A DNA stretch of 64,000 bases, from NCBI GenBank assembly GCA_034620365.1, contig JAQGEQ010000071.1, positions 4,836,001 through 4,900,000 of the forward strand. Direction: 5' to 3'. Made by a program: the position numbers and the translations under genes. This DNA comes from Pegea sp. RAD2-039 (Eukaryota; Chordata; Thaliacea; Salpida; Salpidae). Shown here piece after piece: positions 1-13,072 of this stretch (position 1 is the first letter of the stretch; the number at the start of each line of letters is the position of its first letter). Below the pieces are notes generated by a model. That model ran no database searches. It was not told the DNA's origin and was given only the letters and a program-made list of their open reading frames with translations.

Positions 1-1452
1 TTGAAATGTGATAAAAAAGATTTGAAGCGTAAAACACAGGTCTTGCCTTATGTGCTAGAAGGAAACCAGTAATTTACTCGATCTTATTCTTTATACTTTT
101 TTAAGATGACTCACAAATAGAGTTTGTATTAGTTGAAGCAAGAACAAGAAAAATAAACTTTTAAATTAAATCTTTTTATGAATGAAATTTTAATTTTGTA
201 TAAATTTGGATTTGTAAAATTATAACCTGTAATTTAGCTTGCTCAATTTACAATCCATTTCTTTTTAAATTATCAATATAAAGCCAATATAATTAAACCA
301 ATAAACATTTAGTTGAATACACTGAAATAAGTTAAAACGTTTTCTATTTTGATTTATGCTGTTTAAAAACACTTGCAATAAACAGTTACTTTTCAATTTT
401 ATTAATATTTGATTGTTTAAGTTGCTTTCCATTACAAAATTATTAACTAAAACAAAATTAATTGATGATAAATTTTTTATAAACATCACCAAAACTGTAT
501 ATTTCAAAAATTACTTTTTCGATGTTAACATCAACAGACGTTTTAAAAAAGCAATAAATTAAAAAAATAAATTAACATTTGCAAAAGATTTGCAAAAGTA
601 TAAATTACAATTTTGTGTGATTATATTATTTACAGTAATTATAAAATTACTCGTATAAATAAACCGAATGTAAACTTTGTGTGTCTTGCGAATTCAATAA
701 TCTTTCATCAAATTATGATAAAGTTGAATTAATCAGCAGAATATTTTTTATTAGATTTGTATAATTAGATATTAAAAACGTTTATATCTGTGTTTTTCAT
801 GGTACATCAAGTAAAGGTTGTAACTTACTAATTTTAATTAGATAGAAACAAACTATTTCAAAATCAATAAAAAAGAATATTAAGTTAATTTAGAAAATTG
901 TGTTTAAACAGTCACTTGTGTAAATTGTAAAACAAAACTATAGAACCCCAAGTAATTTTTCATTTTTAAGTTTTATGGGTTTGTTTAGTAACTCCAAACT
1001 TTTCAAATCTTACATTAGACTACATCAATAAAAACTTGTCCAACAAGAAAATTCGTAAATCTACATGAAGTTGAAAAAATTAAGAAGCTCAAAAAATTAA
1101 TCATTTCAAAATTCAAGTTATTATTTGCTTCAAATAGATTGAGATAGTGGTAAAAACGATAAAAACAAACTTTAATGTTTGTTTGATAAACTAACTATTC
1201 GTCTGAAAAACTTCTTATTAACAAATTTGTAGTGATAAATATTAATAAAATAATTTGTTTAATTGCTTATCAGCTGATTTCTAACCACGTGATCAGCGAG
1301 TAATTATTCTGAATAAAACTGAAGTTAAAGAAACAAGAAAAGAGGTTTGTTCAAGTTTGCACCTGCTTACACAGAACATCTGTGTCCTAGACTTTCAATG
1401 AAATATGAATCAAAATAAAATAGAAAAACTCATGAAATGAATCTAAAAATCA
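1..1452. other. AT-rich non-coding stretch
   Basis: No convincing exon, RNA gene or repeat is seen. The only longer ORF (minus strand, about 265-507) is low-complexity Asn/Ile/Leu-rich and has no family resemblance, so I treat it as chance. A CACGTG palindrome lies at 1286-1291. The right end would be the 3' flank of the gene at 1453-2037. Confidence 0.6.
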
Positions 1453-2037
1453 TCACTGAAATGACGTCACAACAGCGCTTCGAGAAGCGCTCAACTTTGT
1501 AATTAGATTTTTGATAATTAAGAAGTACCTCTCAATCCATCTAGGAAGATCGCTTAAATTGATTGAAGTTGATCTAACTTCTCTTGTTGATCCCTGCATT
1601 AAGTTCAAATATAAGATTGATAGATCTTCATCTGATCCATTCACATAAGTATTCTTCAGACTCGATAGAATCTTCTTTGCTTGCTCAATTGAAGATGCTT
1701 TAATATGAAGAGTCGGAGAGATCAGTTTGCTTCTCACTTCCACATCCTTGTCGATAAACAAAGATCTTTGTACAACTTTACGGTTCTTCCTCATCAGACG
1801 ATCTTGTATCATCTGGGAGCTTATATTTGTTAAACGACAATCCATCAATTCACAAGTGACGTCATTTCCTGTCGACACCTTCCGGTCGTTGATGACGTCA
1901 CTGATCTCCGTCGAATCATTTTGAGCGCGACAAGCGATAAAAAGAACAAAGACACAAAAGATAAATCGGAAGATGATACGCTTCAAATAACTCATCGAGT
2001 TCGAACGTAAATCAGGAACCTCTAATCCTGACTTCAT
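1453..2037 (-). CDS. Orphan secreted-type protein, single visible exon
   Basis: I do not recognise this gene. The open frame encodes up to 194 residues. A better start is the internal Met15 (about position 1995), because it is followed at once by a basic then strongly hydrophobic stretch (MSYLKRIIFRFIFCVFVLF) ending near IACRAQ, a typical signal peptide. The rest is polar and contains one close Cys pair (CELMDC), several N-glycosylation sequons (NDS, NIS, NGS, NLS) and basic sites such as RKNRKVVQR that could be convertase sites. There is no further membrane segment. Base composition is clearly richer in G+C than the flanks, and three TGACGTCA palindromes lie within the frame, both of which favour a real gene. 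An upstream exon is possible, since an AG acceptor precedes the region. A secreted peptide precursor is one possibility, but nothing proves it. Confidence 0.5.
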   Translation of the reverse strand: MKSGLEVPDLRSNSMSYLKRIIFRFIFCVFVLFIACRAQNDSTEISDVINDRKVSTGNDVTCELMDCRLTNISSQMIQDRLMRKNRKVVQRSLFIDKDVEVRSKLISPTLHIKASSIEQAKKILSSLKNTYVNGSDEDLSILYLNLMQGSTREVRSTSINLSDLPRWIERYFLIIKNLITKLSASRSAVVTSFQ

Positions 2038-4454
2038 CTTCTGCTAGGACTTGTGGACAGTCTCACCCACTACTACAACCGGTGTTCTAACGAAAAAGGG
2101 AAAAAGTTTTCGATTTTGTTCCGCTTCAGTGCGCAGCGTTTACTGCCAATGATACCGTTGCCGCTAGTTCAGAATCCAACCCGATTTGTGTTCAGTTTAA
2201 TTTTCAACAAGATTCATTTCGTCGAAGTTTATTTTCATTCAAATAGACTTTTAAAAGCTTCAAATTTCAACTCCTTCAAATGTATCTGGATCATTTTTAT
2301 GGTGAATTAGTTTTTTTTTTGTAAAATTTATTTAATAAGACTCTAATTTATAAGAATCCTGCGTTTATTTACCACATTTGAATATAATCGGAATGAAAAT
2401 TTAAAAATTTCTTCTATTTGTTGATATATAAATGTCTTATTGCCGCTAAGATTATTTAAAAAATTTAGCTAAGCGATTCAAAATTCGAATCATCCTTTAA
2501 TTACGCCATCTAGCGACAAGATTTCGAAAATTGAAAGTTTTCGTTTAATCAACAATATTCTGAACTTCATCAATCTTATCATTAAAAAACAGTTTTCTTT
2601 GTAAATTAACTTTTATTTTTGCCTTATAAAATTTCTACATAATAAAATGTTCTTATCAATTTGCTCTTTAATCTTATATTTCAGATTAAGACTTATCTAA
2701 AAATCGATTTTTCGAAAACAAAGGCAGTCATATTGAATTTTTAGATTACTAGCAAAGCTAATAAAAAGTTTTTTTTTTATTTTAACTTAAAACAATTCTG
2801 ATAAAACCAGTAAATATAATTTACCTTAAAACGTAAAGTAATAATCTTTTAAAAAATAAGTTTAAGTAATTAGAAGATTTTTAAGTAACTACTTTATAAA
2901 ATAAAGTTAAAATTTGTCTTTCATCTATGACCTTTTCAAATTTCAACTTCAAAAATTAGCTTTTGTTTTGTACAAGAACTAGATGACAAGAGGTTCTTGT
3001 TAAGACTTAGTTATAAATCAAGCAATTCATAGTTACAAAAAAAGGAGTATATCCAGTTGGAGTCTCACAAACAGTCCGTTCTACAAATCAGTCAATGATA
3101 TGTTAAGTAGATCAAATACCCTAGATGAAAAACTATAGGTCAGAGCAAAATATACTTTTACTTTCAATACGATTATCTGTTTTCTAAAAGAATAAGTTAA
3201 AGTTATTATTTTATCAGAATTAAATGTTATTTGTAGTTTTAAAAATGTTATCTGAAGTATATTAATTTTTGTATTTTTCTTTAATTTCCGATAAATCATA
3301 AATTATTAATTAAAATAGAAATTTCTGTAAAAGTTAATCTGTTGGTTTTATTGTAAATTTTTATCAATTTTTTATCATCTTGAAAATTTGCTGCAAGATA
3401 ACATTTGAAATGATATGATCCTATAAGAATCATCAATAAATTTTTCAAAAATCAATTGAATTAAATAAACAAAACTTTATCTTAGAAATTTAGACAGATT
3501 TCGACAAATTAAAAAAGTTTTTAAATAATTTGTTTTATTTCAATCCAAAATTTTTATAAATAATTTATAAGGTTTTGAGTGATTACATAACCATGAAGAC
3601 TTGTAATTAGATGTAAATATGAAACTTATCTTTTAAAAACTTTTCCATAAATCCATTTATTTTTCAAAAACAATAAAGGAAGCTTAATAATTGATTTGTA
3701 AGATTTATTTGGTTGTTTTTGTTATAAATTATTTATAAGATTAATTTAGATATCAAAAACAGATGAATAACAAAAAGTTTAATTTAATTATTTTCGATGA
3801 GAGCTCAATAAATTAATTTTGATAAAATTTATAAATAGCCAACAAAAGCTTCTAGAATACTTATAGAAGATTGTTAGAAAACAAGTTTTGACAGAAAAAT
3901 ATAAAAGTTGTTGTTATATAATTACAAATATTTTTTAAAAATTGATCTACAATTTTAATAATAAAAATGAAAATAATGGAAAGTGTTTCAAAACAATTAT
4001 TTCAAAAACGAATTTTTGCTGAAATCAACATTAAAAATAAAACTGGAAACACTGGCAGTTTAGCCCAGTTTCATACTACAAGTGAAATAAACGACTTTTT
4101 TCACTCAAACACTTAAAAACGTAAACATAAGTTTGCTGTGACGTCAGAAGCAAGTGAAAATAAAGCTAATAATCACGAGTAGGTAATACAAATGACGTAA
4201 AAGCGATAAGTGCCAGTGACGTCACTTGTCGCCCTGAGACACCCCAGCCCCGCCACTAGTCACTGTGTTTGTGTTCCTTTTCCGATCTTCAAACTCCCAA
4301 TTGCAACAACTTGTTAAAGACTTTCCAAACTTTAACATTTCTTTTCTGATTTTTCTGTGGAGAAAAAAAAGCGATTTTTTTTAAATCGAAATTGATGACG
4401 TCAGTTGGAAATTGATTCAAGTGCCTCAGTAGAAGATTGAGTTTATTGAATCGA
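2038..4454. other. Intergenic stretch with GC-richer promoter-like patch
   Basis: Positions 2041-2200 are GC-richer and CpG-containing and probably hold the 5' UTR or promoter of the minus-strand gene ending at 1453. Positions 2300-4100 are plain AT-rich DNA with nothing recognisable. Positions 4139-4300 are again GC-rich and contain TGACGTCA palindromes at 4139-4146 and 4217-4224. A third copy at 4396-4403 falls in the GPCR 3' UTR. Confidence 0.5.
4442..4447 (-). promoter_or_regulatory. Polyadenylation signal of the GPCR gene
   Basis: AATAAA on the minus strand begins only 7 bases after the GPCR stop codon (4455-4457). The 3' UTR before the signal is therefore almost absent. Confidence 0.5.
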
Positions 4455-6626
4455 TTAAAAAGGTGAAACAAACCGAGAACCAAGAGAATAGAAGATTGGA
4501 TCAAGACATTCTGATATTCTCAAAGGTAGGTAAGTAAGAAGTGCAACTATCCGAATATGGTTTAATCCTTGTTTGGCCTGGTCATGATGCTTTTGGGTGT
4601 AAAATTCAAACGCTGAAAACAACAAATTTGATTTTATTTAATTTTATAAATTTATTATATTTGTTAAATATTTATTATATTTGTTATGAATTTATTATAT
4701 TTGTTTTATTCTATTTACTGAAGGTTTACTAAATCAATTAAAAATTGAAAAATTATCGATTAAAAAACTAAACTAAAAAACAAATTTCAAACAAGAAATA
4801 GAAAAAATGGTTTAAGATCAAAAAATTTAAATTTTCCAACAACTTGTCTAGACAAATATGAAAGTTGACAATAAAAATTTAAAAAGTTAAAAAAAATAAT
4901 ATTTTTATTTTTAGATATAATATTGCCTGAATAAAATACTGAATAATTTTAGAAATAGAAATAGAGTGTTTAATTACCAGTAAAAGGAACGTATCCAATA
5001 AAAAACGAAGTTACTATCAATATGAGTTGTGTAAGTGCTTGCTTCTCTCTTTTTCGTCTTCTGATCAAAGTAACCTCTGAAAGACTTGCTCTAGGCACCC
5101 TGTTCTGATTTCGTCGAATTGTAATCACAGTAATCATTGAAGCGATTGCAACAATAATAATTGGAATTAAGATGAAGATTGAAAAGGCATACATTGAATA
5201 GTGACTATATACAGGAAGCCTAAAACAACAAATTAAATTGTTACGATTTAGTATTTTTCAAATTTAGATGATAATTGTTGTTAAACATTTTCTTATTTCT
5301 ACTTCAAATTTACCAAATCTTTGATTGACTACAATGAGGCCAAAGGCCATCGAAACGATTTGGTCGAGATCTGTCTTTATGTTCTAGTTCAATGAATAAA
5401 ATCATTGGAATAAATCCAAAGCAAAAAGTAATGAACCATAAAATTGAGTGGCAAATCTAAAAAAAAGTTTATTACAATTCCGTCTAAATAATTAAAAGAA
5501 TAAGCTAAATAATTGATTCTATAAAAAAGATTAACATTTATAAATTGATGAAAGGTTCTTTACTTACTCTTCCGTGTCTTCTTGAAAATGTTTTGACCTT
5601 AGAAGGACATTTAACTGATATCAATCGTAGCAGAGCGAAAATCATAATATGCAAAGCAGTTGAAAACACAGTCCACAGCTCGATACCCCAATACATCTAA
5701 ATCCAAACAGTTATTAAGACATTTTAAGATAGTCAAATACGAGTTGATTAATTCTTAATATTTACCTTACAAAAAAACGCTGGTAATTGAAAGTCATTAA
5801 ACCCTAAAGTTAATCTGTAAATATTTATCCAGCATACCACTGAAGCCAAAAGATTGGAACAGCTCATACTCATAATGAAATCATTATAAATATTTCTATA
5901 TGAAAAAAAAAACAGTTTAATTATTATTTTTATAAGTGAAATCAAAACATTGATTTTGTTATTAAACATGTTATTAAACACGATAATAAATTAAAAACTT
6001 TTAAAGCTTTATTGGGATCAATATTATAATAATAATTTGAGAAAACTTGTTATTGTATATTTTATAAAGAGTTGAAGCCAGCTTACTTTAAAGATTTAGA
6101 TGTATACAATACATAGATTGTAGCTCCATTGAAAAGAACAGCTGAAACAGTAAGGATGAAAGAAATAATTGAAGTGACATACAACCATTTTACCCCATTA
6201 GTAAATACGGTGTTCTCCAAACTGTTAACAGATTAGTTGTTATTTTTTTGTATATAAACACAACTTTATTTATTTCTTTTATTTTTCATGGAAGTTAAGC
6301 TTCGTTGCGCACAGCTGTGCATCTACAAAACACCCTCGACCACCAAACACAAGGCCTGTCTTAGTGCTACTACTTGAAAGATGTCAAGTTGACCAAATTT
6401 TCTTGCTATGGTTTGAAAAAAGTGAATTTATAAATAAACTTATAATTAGTTTTCAGTTTGGCTTCAGCTTTTAATTTTTTACTTTTAATCTGTTATAGAA
6501 TCTCTCCATAAAGTTTATTCAAAAATCTTTTTCTATTTCTTAAGTTTATTTTTAAACTAAATGTTAGTCACGTGATACAACTTACCTCGAGTTCATTTCC
6601 ATAGTAACATTACTAAAAGAACTCAT
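4455..6626 (-). CDS. Rhodopsin-type (class A) G protein-coupled receptor, orphan
   Basis: Complete 7-exon model of 325 residues with consistent phases: 6586-6626, 6087-6221, 5766-5895, 5568-5696, 5314-5456, 4978-5219, 4455-4612. The short N-terminus carries an NVT glycosylation sequon. TM1 contains VLFNGATIY (Asn1.50), and TM2 contains SNLLASVV. A Cys just before TM3 (FCK) and one in the second extracellular loop (WPHCS) can form the usual disulfide. TM3 ends in LLRLISV where most class A receptors have DRY, keeping only the Arg. The TM5-TM6 exon has a basic third loop (RRRKREKQ), TM6 reads FFIGYVPF in place of CWxP, and TM7 ends in LDPIFY, the DPxxY form. It would be a plasma-membrane receptor coupled to G proteins. 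The ligand cannot be inferred. The seven-helix call is firm; the subfamily is open. Confidence 0.9.
4651..4710. repeat. Three 20-bp tandem units in a GPCR intron
   Basis: The core tttattatatttgtt recurs at 4651, 4671 and 4691 with an exact 20-bp period and diverged spacers. It lies in the intron between the TM6 and TM7 exons. Confidence 0.75.
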
Positions 6627-8438
6627 TTTATAGCCAACTAACCTAGAAAAAAATGCCACAAATTAGTAACTGTTCTTTTTCATTAGCTTTACCGATTCTA
6701 AACAATTTTTAAAGACTTTTTAATTTAAAACCAGTTTAAAAATAAGAAGAATTTTTGTAATACCTGCGATATAGTTTACTCTATTTAAAATAGTTACTAA
6801 TAATAAGTTAAGTACAAATAAAACAGGAAAGATGGGATATACTTATCAAATACCCAGCTAAAAAAGAAAACTTTTAAATAACTTTCCAGTCTTCAAGCTT
6901 TCTTATCAAAAGTGGTTCTTATGATTGAAAAATCCTACTTTAAAATTATAATTCTCAAAACAAATTGTTTCAATCAGGAAATCAAATAGAAAAACTACAA
7001 GGAAAATATAAGGGGGTTCTTGGAAATAATTTTCCAATCACATCTATGTATTTGAGTTTGTTATACTCACAATATATTTTATCTAAAGTGTTTTGCTCTC
7101 ATAAAATACATGCTTGACTAATTTGACTTAATCTAATTTGTCTCTTTTCTGTAACATACAAAAATATCGAATGAGGCAGTTAAAACTCGCCGGATATTTA
7201 TTCCTAATTTTCTTTTTTGTTTTTCTTTTTTCTGCTCTCGTTTTTCTAATTTGAATTTAACGATTTTCTACTTTCTATTTAAAACAATTAAGTTCAAATG
7301 GAACTTGAAAACTTGTTTTTAATATTTATCTCTGTTAACTAATTATCAGTAAAACTTTATAAAAAACGTGAATAAAAATGTGAAAGTTTTTGAATAATTA
7401 CAATTTACAAAAATTATAATTCTAATAATATATTTTATACAAATAAAACTATTTAAGATAATTATAATTTAAATAACTTAATTTTTTACCTGTTATAACT
7501 TTCTATTGTAGAGATATAATTTCTACATATTAATTTGATATGAACATGTTTTTAAAAGATTTCTAGTTTAATGTTTTTTAAGAGTTCAAGAGGTTAACTC
7601 TGCTTTGAATATTAAACATTTTCAGTTATCTTGTTTTGTAGAGTTATTTGAAAACAAGTTTTATATTTTATATTTCCATTTTATTCAATAATGACTCAGA
7701 GCAACAGAACTGTTTTTTTAAAGTTCCGAAAAACTTTTGGCTTTTAATAACATTTTCTGTGAAATGTTTTCGTTTTTTCTACTTTTAAAAGATGGTTGCC
7801 TGACTATATTTAAATATAAGTATATGAAAATGTAAACAAAATTTAGCAACAGTTTTTAATAAACTTATAATTATTAGAATAATTTATGAATTGTATACTT
7901 CATTTGTGAAATTAGGTACTTTGTGTACTTCCTTATTTGGTTTTAGTGATGTAATCACTTGTTCTTTAATAGGAAGAAATAAAAAAGATTTATGTGCAAT
8001 CAGTAAAATGTATTTGTTGAACTTTTTTGAGAAGAACTTTCAATTTATGATAAAATGTTGATTTTGTTTAAATATGGTATGTAGTTGGTTTTTAGAATTA
8101 AAATTAAACGATTTTTAATGTTCACAGTGATTTAATTCTTATTTAATTAAATTTGTTACATAACAAATCATAATAAAAGAGCTATCAAAAAAAGATTTAA
8201 AAAAATAATTTTAAATAATTTTATTTTTATCAGAAAACCTTCAGCAATAAATTTGAATATAATATCTACAAAAAAAATCAGCTAAAATTATTTTAAAAAA
8301 AGTTTGATTAAAAATAAGTTTTCCACAAAACGCAATGGCTTCAAATAAAATTAAGAAAAATTTGATTTGTAAATTAATAGTTATAAACTAAAAAAAGATT
8401 AACATTTGGCAAATTCAAAGCTACAAAAACAAGAGCAA
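6627..8438. other. AT-rich intergenic stretch between GPCR and EFHB
   Basis: No coding exon or recognisable element was found. The GPCR promoter should lie in the first few hundred bases, but no clear core motif is visible. Confidence 0.5.
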
Positions 8439-11400
8439 CTAAATAGTCTCTATTTGCGAAGCTTGACTTTCATCCAAGACAGATCTGAATGTTTCAATGC
8501 TAACTTCATTATTTTTATCCTGGGCGCGTTTCCAAACTTCCAGAAATGTTTTTTCTTCAAACTGAACCCCCATAACCATAAAAATTCGTCTGATCTGAAA
8601 TATTTCAGCATTTGTTAATAATAAACAGGATTTAATTTGTCACTTAAACATTTGCAGATGTTTCGGATTGTATTTGAGTGGTAGAAACAACAAATTATTT
8701 ATCAAGCTTTATAAACAAATTGTGGTTTTTAACAAACAAGAAGTTTTTGTTCCAAGAATTAAAAACCAAAAAAAATACTTTTTAATCTTCTTTTATCACA
8801 AACAATTTTATAAGACTGTCACACTAATTTTAATGACAAAATCAATTTAAACTAATCCCAATTTTGCTTTTCTGCAAAGTTTATTAGCATCATCTTCAAC
8901 CTTGAGTTCTTATCTTACCTCTTCAGCACTTCTTGCCATGAAAAAGTCTCTTTCTGTCAAACCGTGTTTGGAATATATACTTGGGTTTATTAAAGCATAC
9001 CCATCACTTTCATCGCCATAATTTTTAGAATCACTAATCCGTCTGTAAAATGTTGAATGAAAATACAAAACGTCTAAAAAATTGTAGATATTTTTACTTG
9101 ATAATTGGTAAAGGTAAATCACTTCTGATAGTAGGAACTCCATAAGTTCGGTAATTGGAAGTGGCAATCCCATTTAATAAGCCAATCAGCGACGACGAAG
9201 TTTGATGTTTACTAACAGGCTTATCAATTTGCTTTACTAAAGTTGGTAACTCACATGTGTGGTCTGAAACAACCAAATTCAAAATTTGTCCCAAAATAAT
9301 CCATTTATAACGGACCATTATCAACTACCAAATCGTTCTTTTCTTTCCAGTTTAGGAAATTTGCAAATTTCACATAATTGATTCCAACTTTATCGTCATC
9401 TGATGTTTCATTACCCACACAATAAGACATCAACAGACTGATCATTTGATCATCGATAGGCAAATTGAGTTGATGACACACACTCCGTAGTTCATCAGCA
9501 TCAATTAATTCGTCGCCATTCTGAATGAAAACAACCATTTGTTTCATTGTGAATGAAAATTTCCTATTTGTTAATTAGATTAAGTTAATCAGGCAACGCT
9601 TTTTCTAGTAAAGCTTGAGTAAAAGTCAAAAATATTTAATTGGTTGAACGTCTGATAAACGGCGTTCACTATCTACCCGTTATTGCTTTGAAACGGAATT
9701 AATTTAACAATAAAAATACATTAAAAGGCAATAAGCTCAGACCACCTTGAAGGTTTGATTTATTTTTCCCACACAGCTTGTCAAGAAAAAGGTTAAACTA
9801 TTAAAAACTTATTTACAAATAAATATTGTAGCAAGTTAAGAGTAATAATGCGAAATTTGTCAGACACTAAAAGTATTCGATTTTTTAAAAACGATTTTTC
9901 CAGCTTTTGAAATTTGTCCAATACAAGTAGAAGTCAGTTTTACTTCAAAAATTCCAAATCTTATAATTTAATTTTGAATATTTAAAAACAGTCTATGATC
10001 CTAAAACAAAGAATGCTAATTTTATAAATGTTAAACTTGTTTATTGTTGTAAAGGAGCTAATACCCAGATAGATGGAAGATTTTAAGCAGTCAGATAATT
10101 TTGTCAAATCTCTAGTTGCAGATGTAAACTCTTGAAGTTTTAGGAAAGAAACCAACAACTTACTTTATCGTAATAGGCAAAAGCATGAGATAAACTGTTG
10201 AAGTTGTGATAATTGGATTTCTTCAAATGTTGTCGGATTGCGTGAAGAACTGATCTCTCAAAATCTCTACCTCTTAAGTAATCAGAAGGAGATCTGAGAT
10301 GAAGAAGATCACCAGCCCCATATTCATCTGGGCGAATCATCACTCCATAAGTGTGGTCATCTGGAACTTTTCTTAAAGTCTTATTTCTGCTCAAGACACA
10401 AATATCTGATTTGAAAGATTTCGAAGAAGCAGACGTACCGGTCGAGAACTTGACCAAGCTGAGGTCTTGTTTGTTCCAAGAATTTATCCAAAATATCCGA
10501 AGTTATTTTGCTGTAAATCATCACTTGATTAAAAGTTCAACTTTCAGTAATATTTCTTCACTATTTTCACTAAACTAACTTCATTTTTAGTTGCATCACG
10601 TGACTGTCTAGTTAGTTCAGTAAACAGATGAACATATCAAAAAGATTTAATTTTTGGAGATTTTAAAATTAATTTTGATTTAATTTTAACTGAAATCGAT
10701 CTGAAGAAGTTCAAAAAATCGCTTTTCAAATTTCTTCTTATTCTCACTAATGTCTGTTGGGTATTGGTCAGTTTTTACTCAATTAAATGAAATTCTTTTC
10801 CAAATAGCAACAAATTCAAATTGTCGATTGCGTTATCAAAAAATGTGTGGTTTTATAACAGACTGAATCTTGTCAAGGATACATTAGTGTCATTTACTGA
10901 CCCATTAATGTGATAAGGCCAATTTAAGGATTTCTTTGTCATTTCCCCTGTGTTGCTATGTGGTGTTGGTAACCCAAATGTAGAATCCATAGAGACCTTC
11001 GACCAGTTGTACCTAGAAATATTTGAAAATGTTGACACGAAGCAACTGAAGACAAATTGTTTGTTCTTTTTGTATTGATGTTTTTAATTCCTATACAGAA
11101 TTACGTCATCAAAGTTAACTAGTAACAACTAAGGAGACTAATACTTCAAATCAACGTCTTTAATGTTTCAGTTTTGACGCTCTATTGTACGTTTAATGTT
11201 GTCGATTTCTCAATGAGATCTGTTCAAGTGTCTAATCAAATTTGTTCATTGATGACGTAATGAGACGTCGGTAATAAGGTCTTGTAACTTTATTTGTTGG
11301 AGCGAAATGTGTTTTGTATCTTGGATGTCATTTTTAAATTCATGAAAGAAGTTGTTTCTTAGAAAAACTTCTGTTTTCTTTACATTTAATACATTTTATG

Positions 11401-13072
11401 AAAAGATTAAACGCTTTAGGTACTTTCTATCAGGAAGCTCTCCGACGTAATAATCGTGATGACTCTTAATGTAAAGTTCGTGAAAATTCTTCGTTTCTTC
11501 TTCAATTTCACTTGTAGTCTTGTTAGGATTCACGCACTCTCTTGCTGTTCCAGCTACAACAACAATTTTAATCCATTTTGGAGCTTTGTTAATTGGACCA
11601 TAAATTACAAAACTCATGTTAATAAAATTTGAAATGCATATACTAAAATCATTTATCTTAATTGATGCATTCGTTTCAAAGCTCCAATTCTACATTTAGC
11701 TTAAATATTTTCTATTTTACTTTTTTATCGCGATTACCAAAGTCATCAAACAAAATAGATTTTGTTAGGATAAATTTTAGGCTTCAGATAAATTTTTATT
11801 ATCAGTTTGATCAAATTTCAAATTATAACTTCCAATAATAAAATATAAAAAATGTTTTTGCTGTAAATTTATTTTAGTCATTACAAATTGGATTTGATAT
11901 CTCTACAAACAGTAGACATAAAATTCAAATCTAATAATGTAAAAGACTTGATTCTATTTTTCTTTGAAGCTCTGAAGACTTCAACTTATTGAAAAATAAA
12001 TGAACCACATTGTTTGCGAGAAGAAACAAGTCATCAAGTTTTATTCTTGATAAGTTTATATTAATTGCTAGTAAGATATGCTGTTATCAACTTTGACAAG
12101 AACAGACAACTATAAAAAATGATTTACTAAAAGTGAATAGAAATACAATCAATGAATAATTTACAAAACTCACAGAAAATTGTTGGTTTTCCAAACGGTT
12201 CATTTCTCCTTTTTATATCTTTAGGAGCATACAAAGGTGCACAAGGAGATTCACCAAGAGGCTGTTCTTTAACGCTCTTATAAATGGACTGTTTGTTTTG
12301 TATTAGTGCATCTTCAAATCTTGTCTTCATCTCGGGCGAAATCAATTCCTTAGTCTTAACACCAACATTAAATATTAATCAATAATTATTTACTTAATGT
12401 GAGCTTAGGAGATCTACCGTCAAAGATTTGACGCATGGAACACCGTGATAGATGTTTGTGGTGATTATTTCATCATTATCATAAAACTTTCCATGATGTC
12501 TTCTTACTTGTCCGACTCCAGGTCTATTGGCGTTGGTGTTGTTGAACTTTGCAATTACTTCTGGTGGAGATTTCTGTAATTCAGTCAGAGCTTTAAAGTT
12601 TTTCTTTTTAAACTGTCTTTTGGGTTGTAACAAAACAAACCATGACAAATTAGATTTCGAAATAACATTTTATTTATCTTTTTTTCAATGAGAAAAACAT
12701 TTGATAAACTAATTGTAACATTGACCAAAACATCTTCTACGAAATGAGCTTAAAAATCAATTTTTATCAGAGTTACTTCTTCTAGGCAGTTATGAATCAA
12801 ATCTTTAGTATTTCCTCCCTGATTAAACAGTTTCCCCGCAGCTGCTAAACTTCCAGATCTATCTCTATACTTTCCCAGGTTACTTTGCATTTTTTCATCA
12901 GAATTTCCCAGCCTTATCAAAAAAGCTAAAAAAAAGTAAATTTATTATAAATGACTAAATAATAAAATTAAGTTTGATTCGTAAGTTTTCAACTAGTTTA
13001 TTATTAAATTAGTAAACTGTTGATTAAAAGTGAAAATTAATCTTAACTAAACATACAAATGATAAGATCCAT
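8439..13072 (-). CDS. EFHB: EF-hand domain-containing family member B (ciliary protein, CFAP21)
   Basis: A 12-exon model of 576 residues closes in frame: 13057-13072, 12777-12925, 12418-12612, 12174-12354, 11424-11553, 10902-11012, 10439-10510, 10164-10389, 9316-9520, 9098-9263, 8919-9042, 8439-8594. Family landmarks in order are KSPPEVIAKF, KTRFEDAL, RECVNPNKT, YIKSHHDYYVGELPDRKY, FGLPTPH, DDHTYGVMIRPDEYGAGDL, the EF-hand loop DKNGDELIDADE split by an intron, NYRTYGVPTIRSDLP, NYGDESDGYALINPS, RDFFMARSAEEIRRIF and FRSVLDE at the C-terminus. In other animals EFHB/CFAP21 is an inner protein of the axonemal doublet microtubules and has also been linked to store-operated calcium entry. The first, 16-nt exon (MDLIIS) is the least certain. 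It is shorter than mammalian EFHB, mainly at the N-terminus. An RFX-type X-box upstream fits a ciliary gene. Confidence 0.93.

Noticed and set aside
2053..2310. Plus-strand 85-residue ORF beside the orphan gene
   Set aside because: No family resemblance, no splice context, and it overlaps the likely promoter of the minus-strand gene.
12750..12925. Terminal exon of a separate minus-strand gene ending EEVTLIKIDF
   Set aside because: A GT donor after GAAGAA at 12777 joins it in phase to the next EFHB exon, and the content fits EFHB; the stop is only read through the intron.
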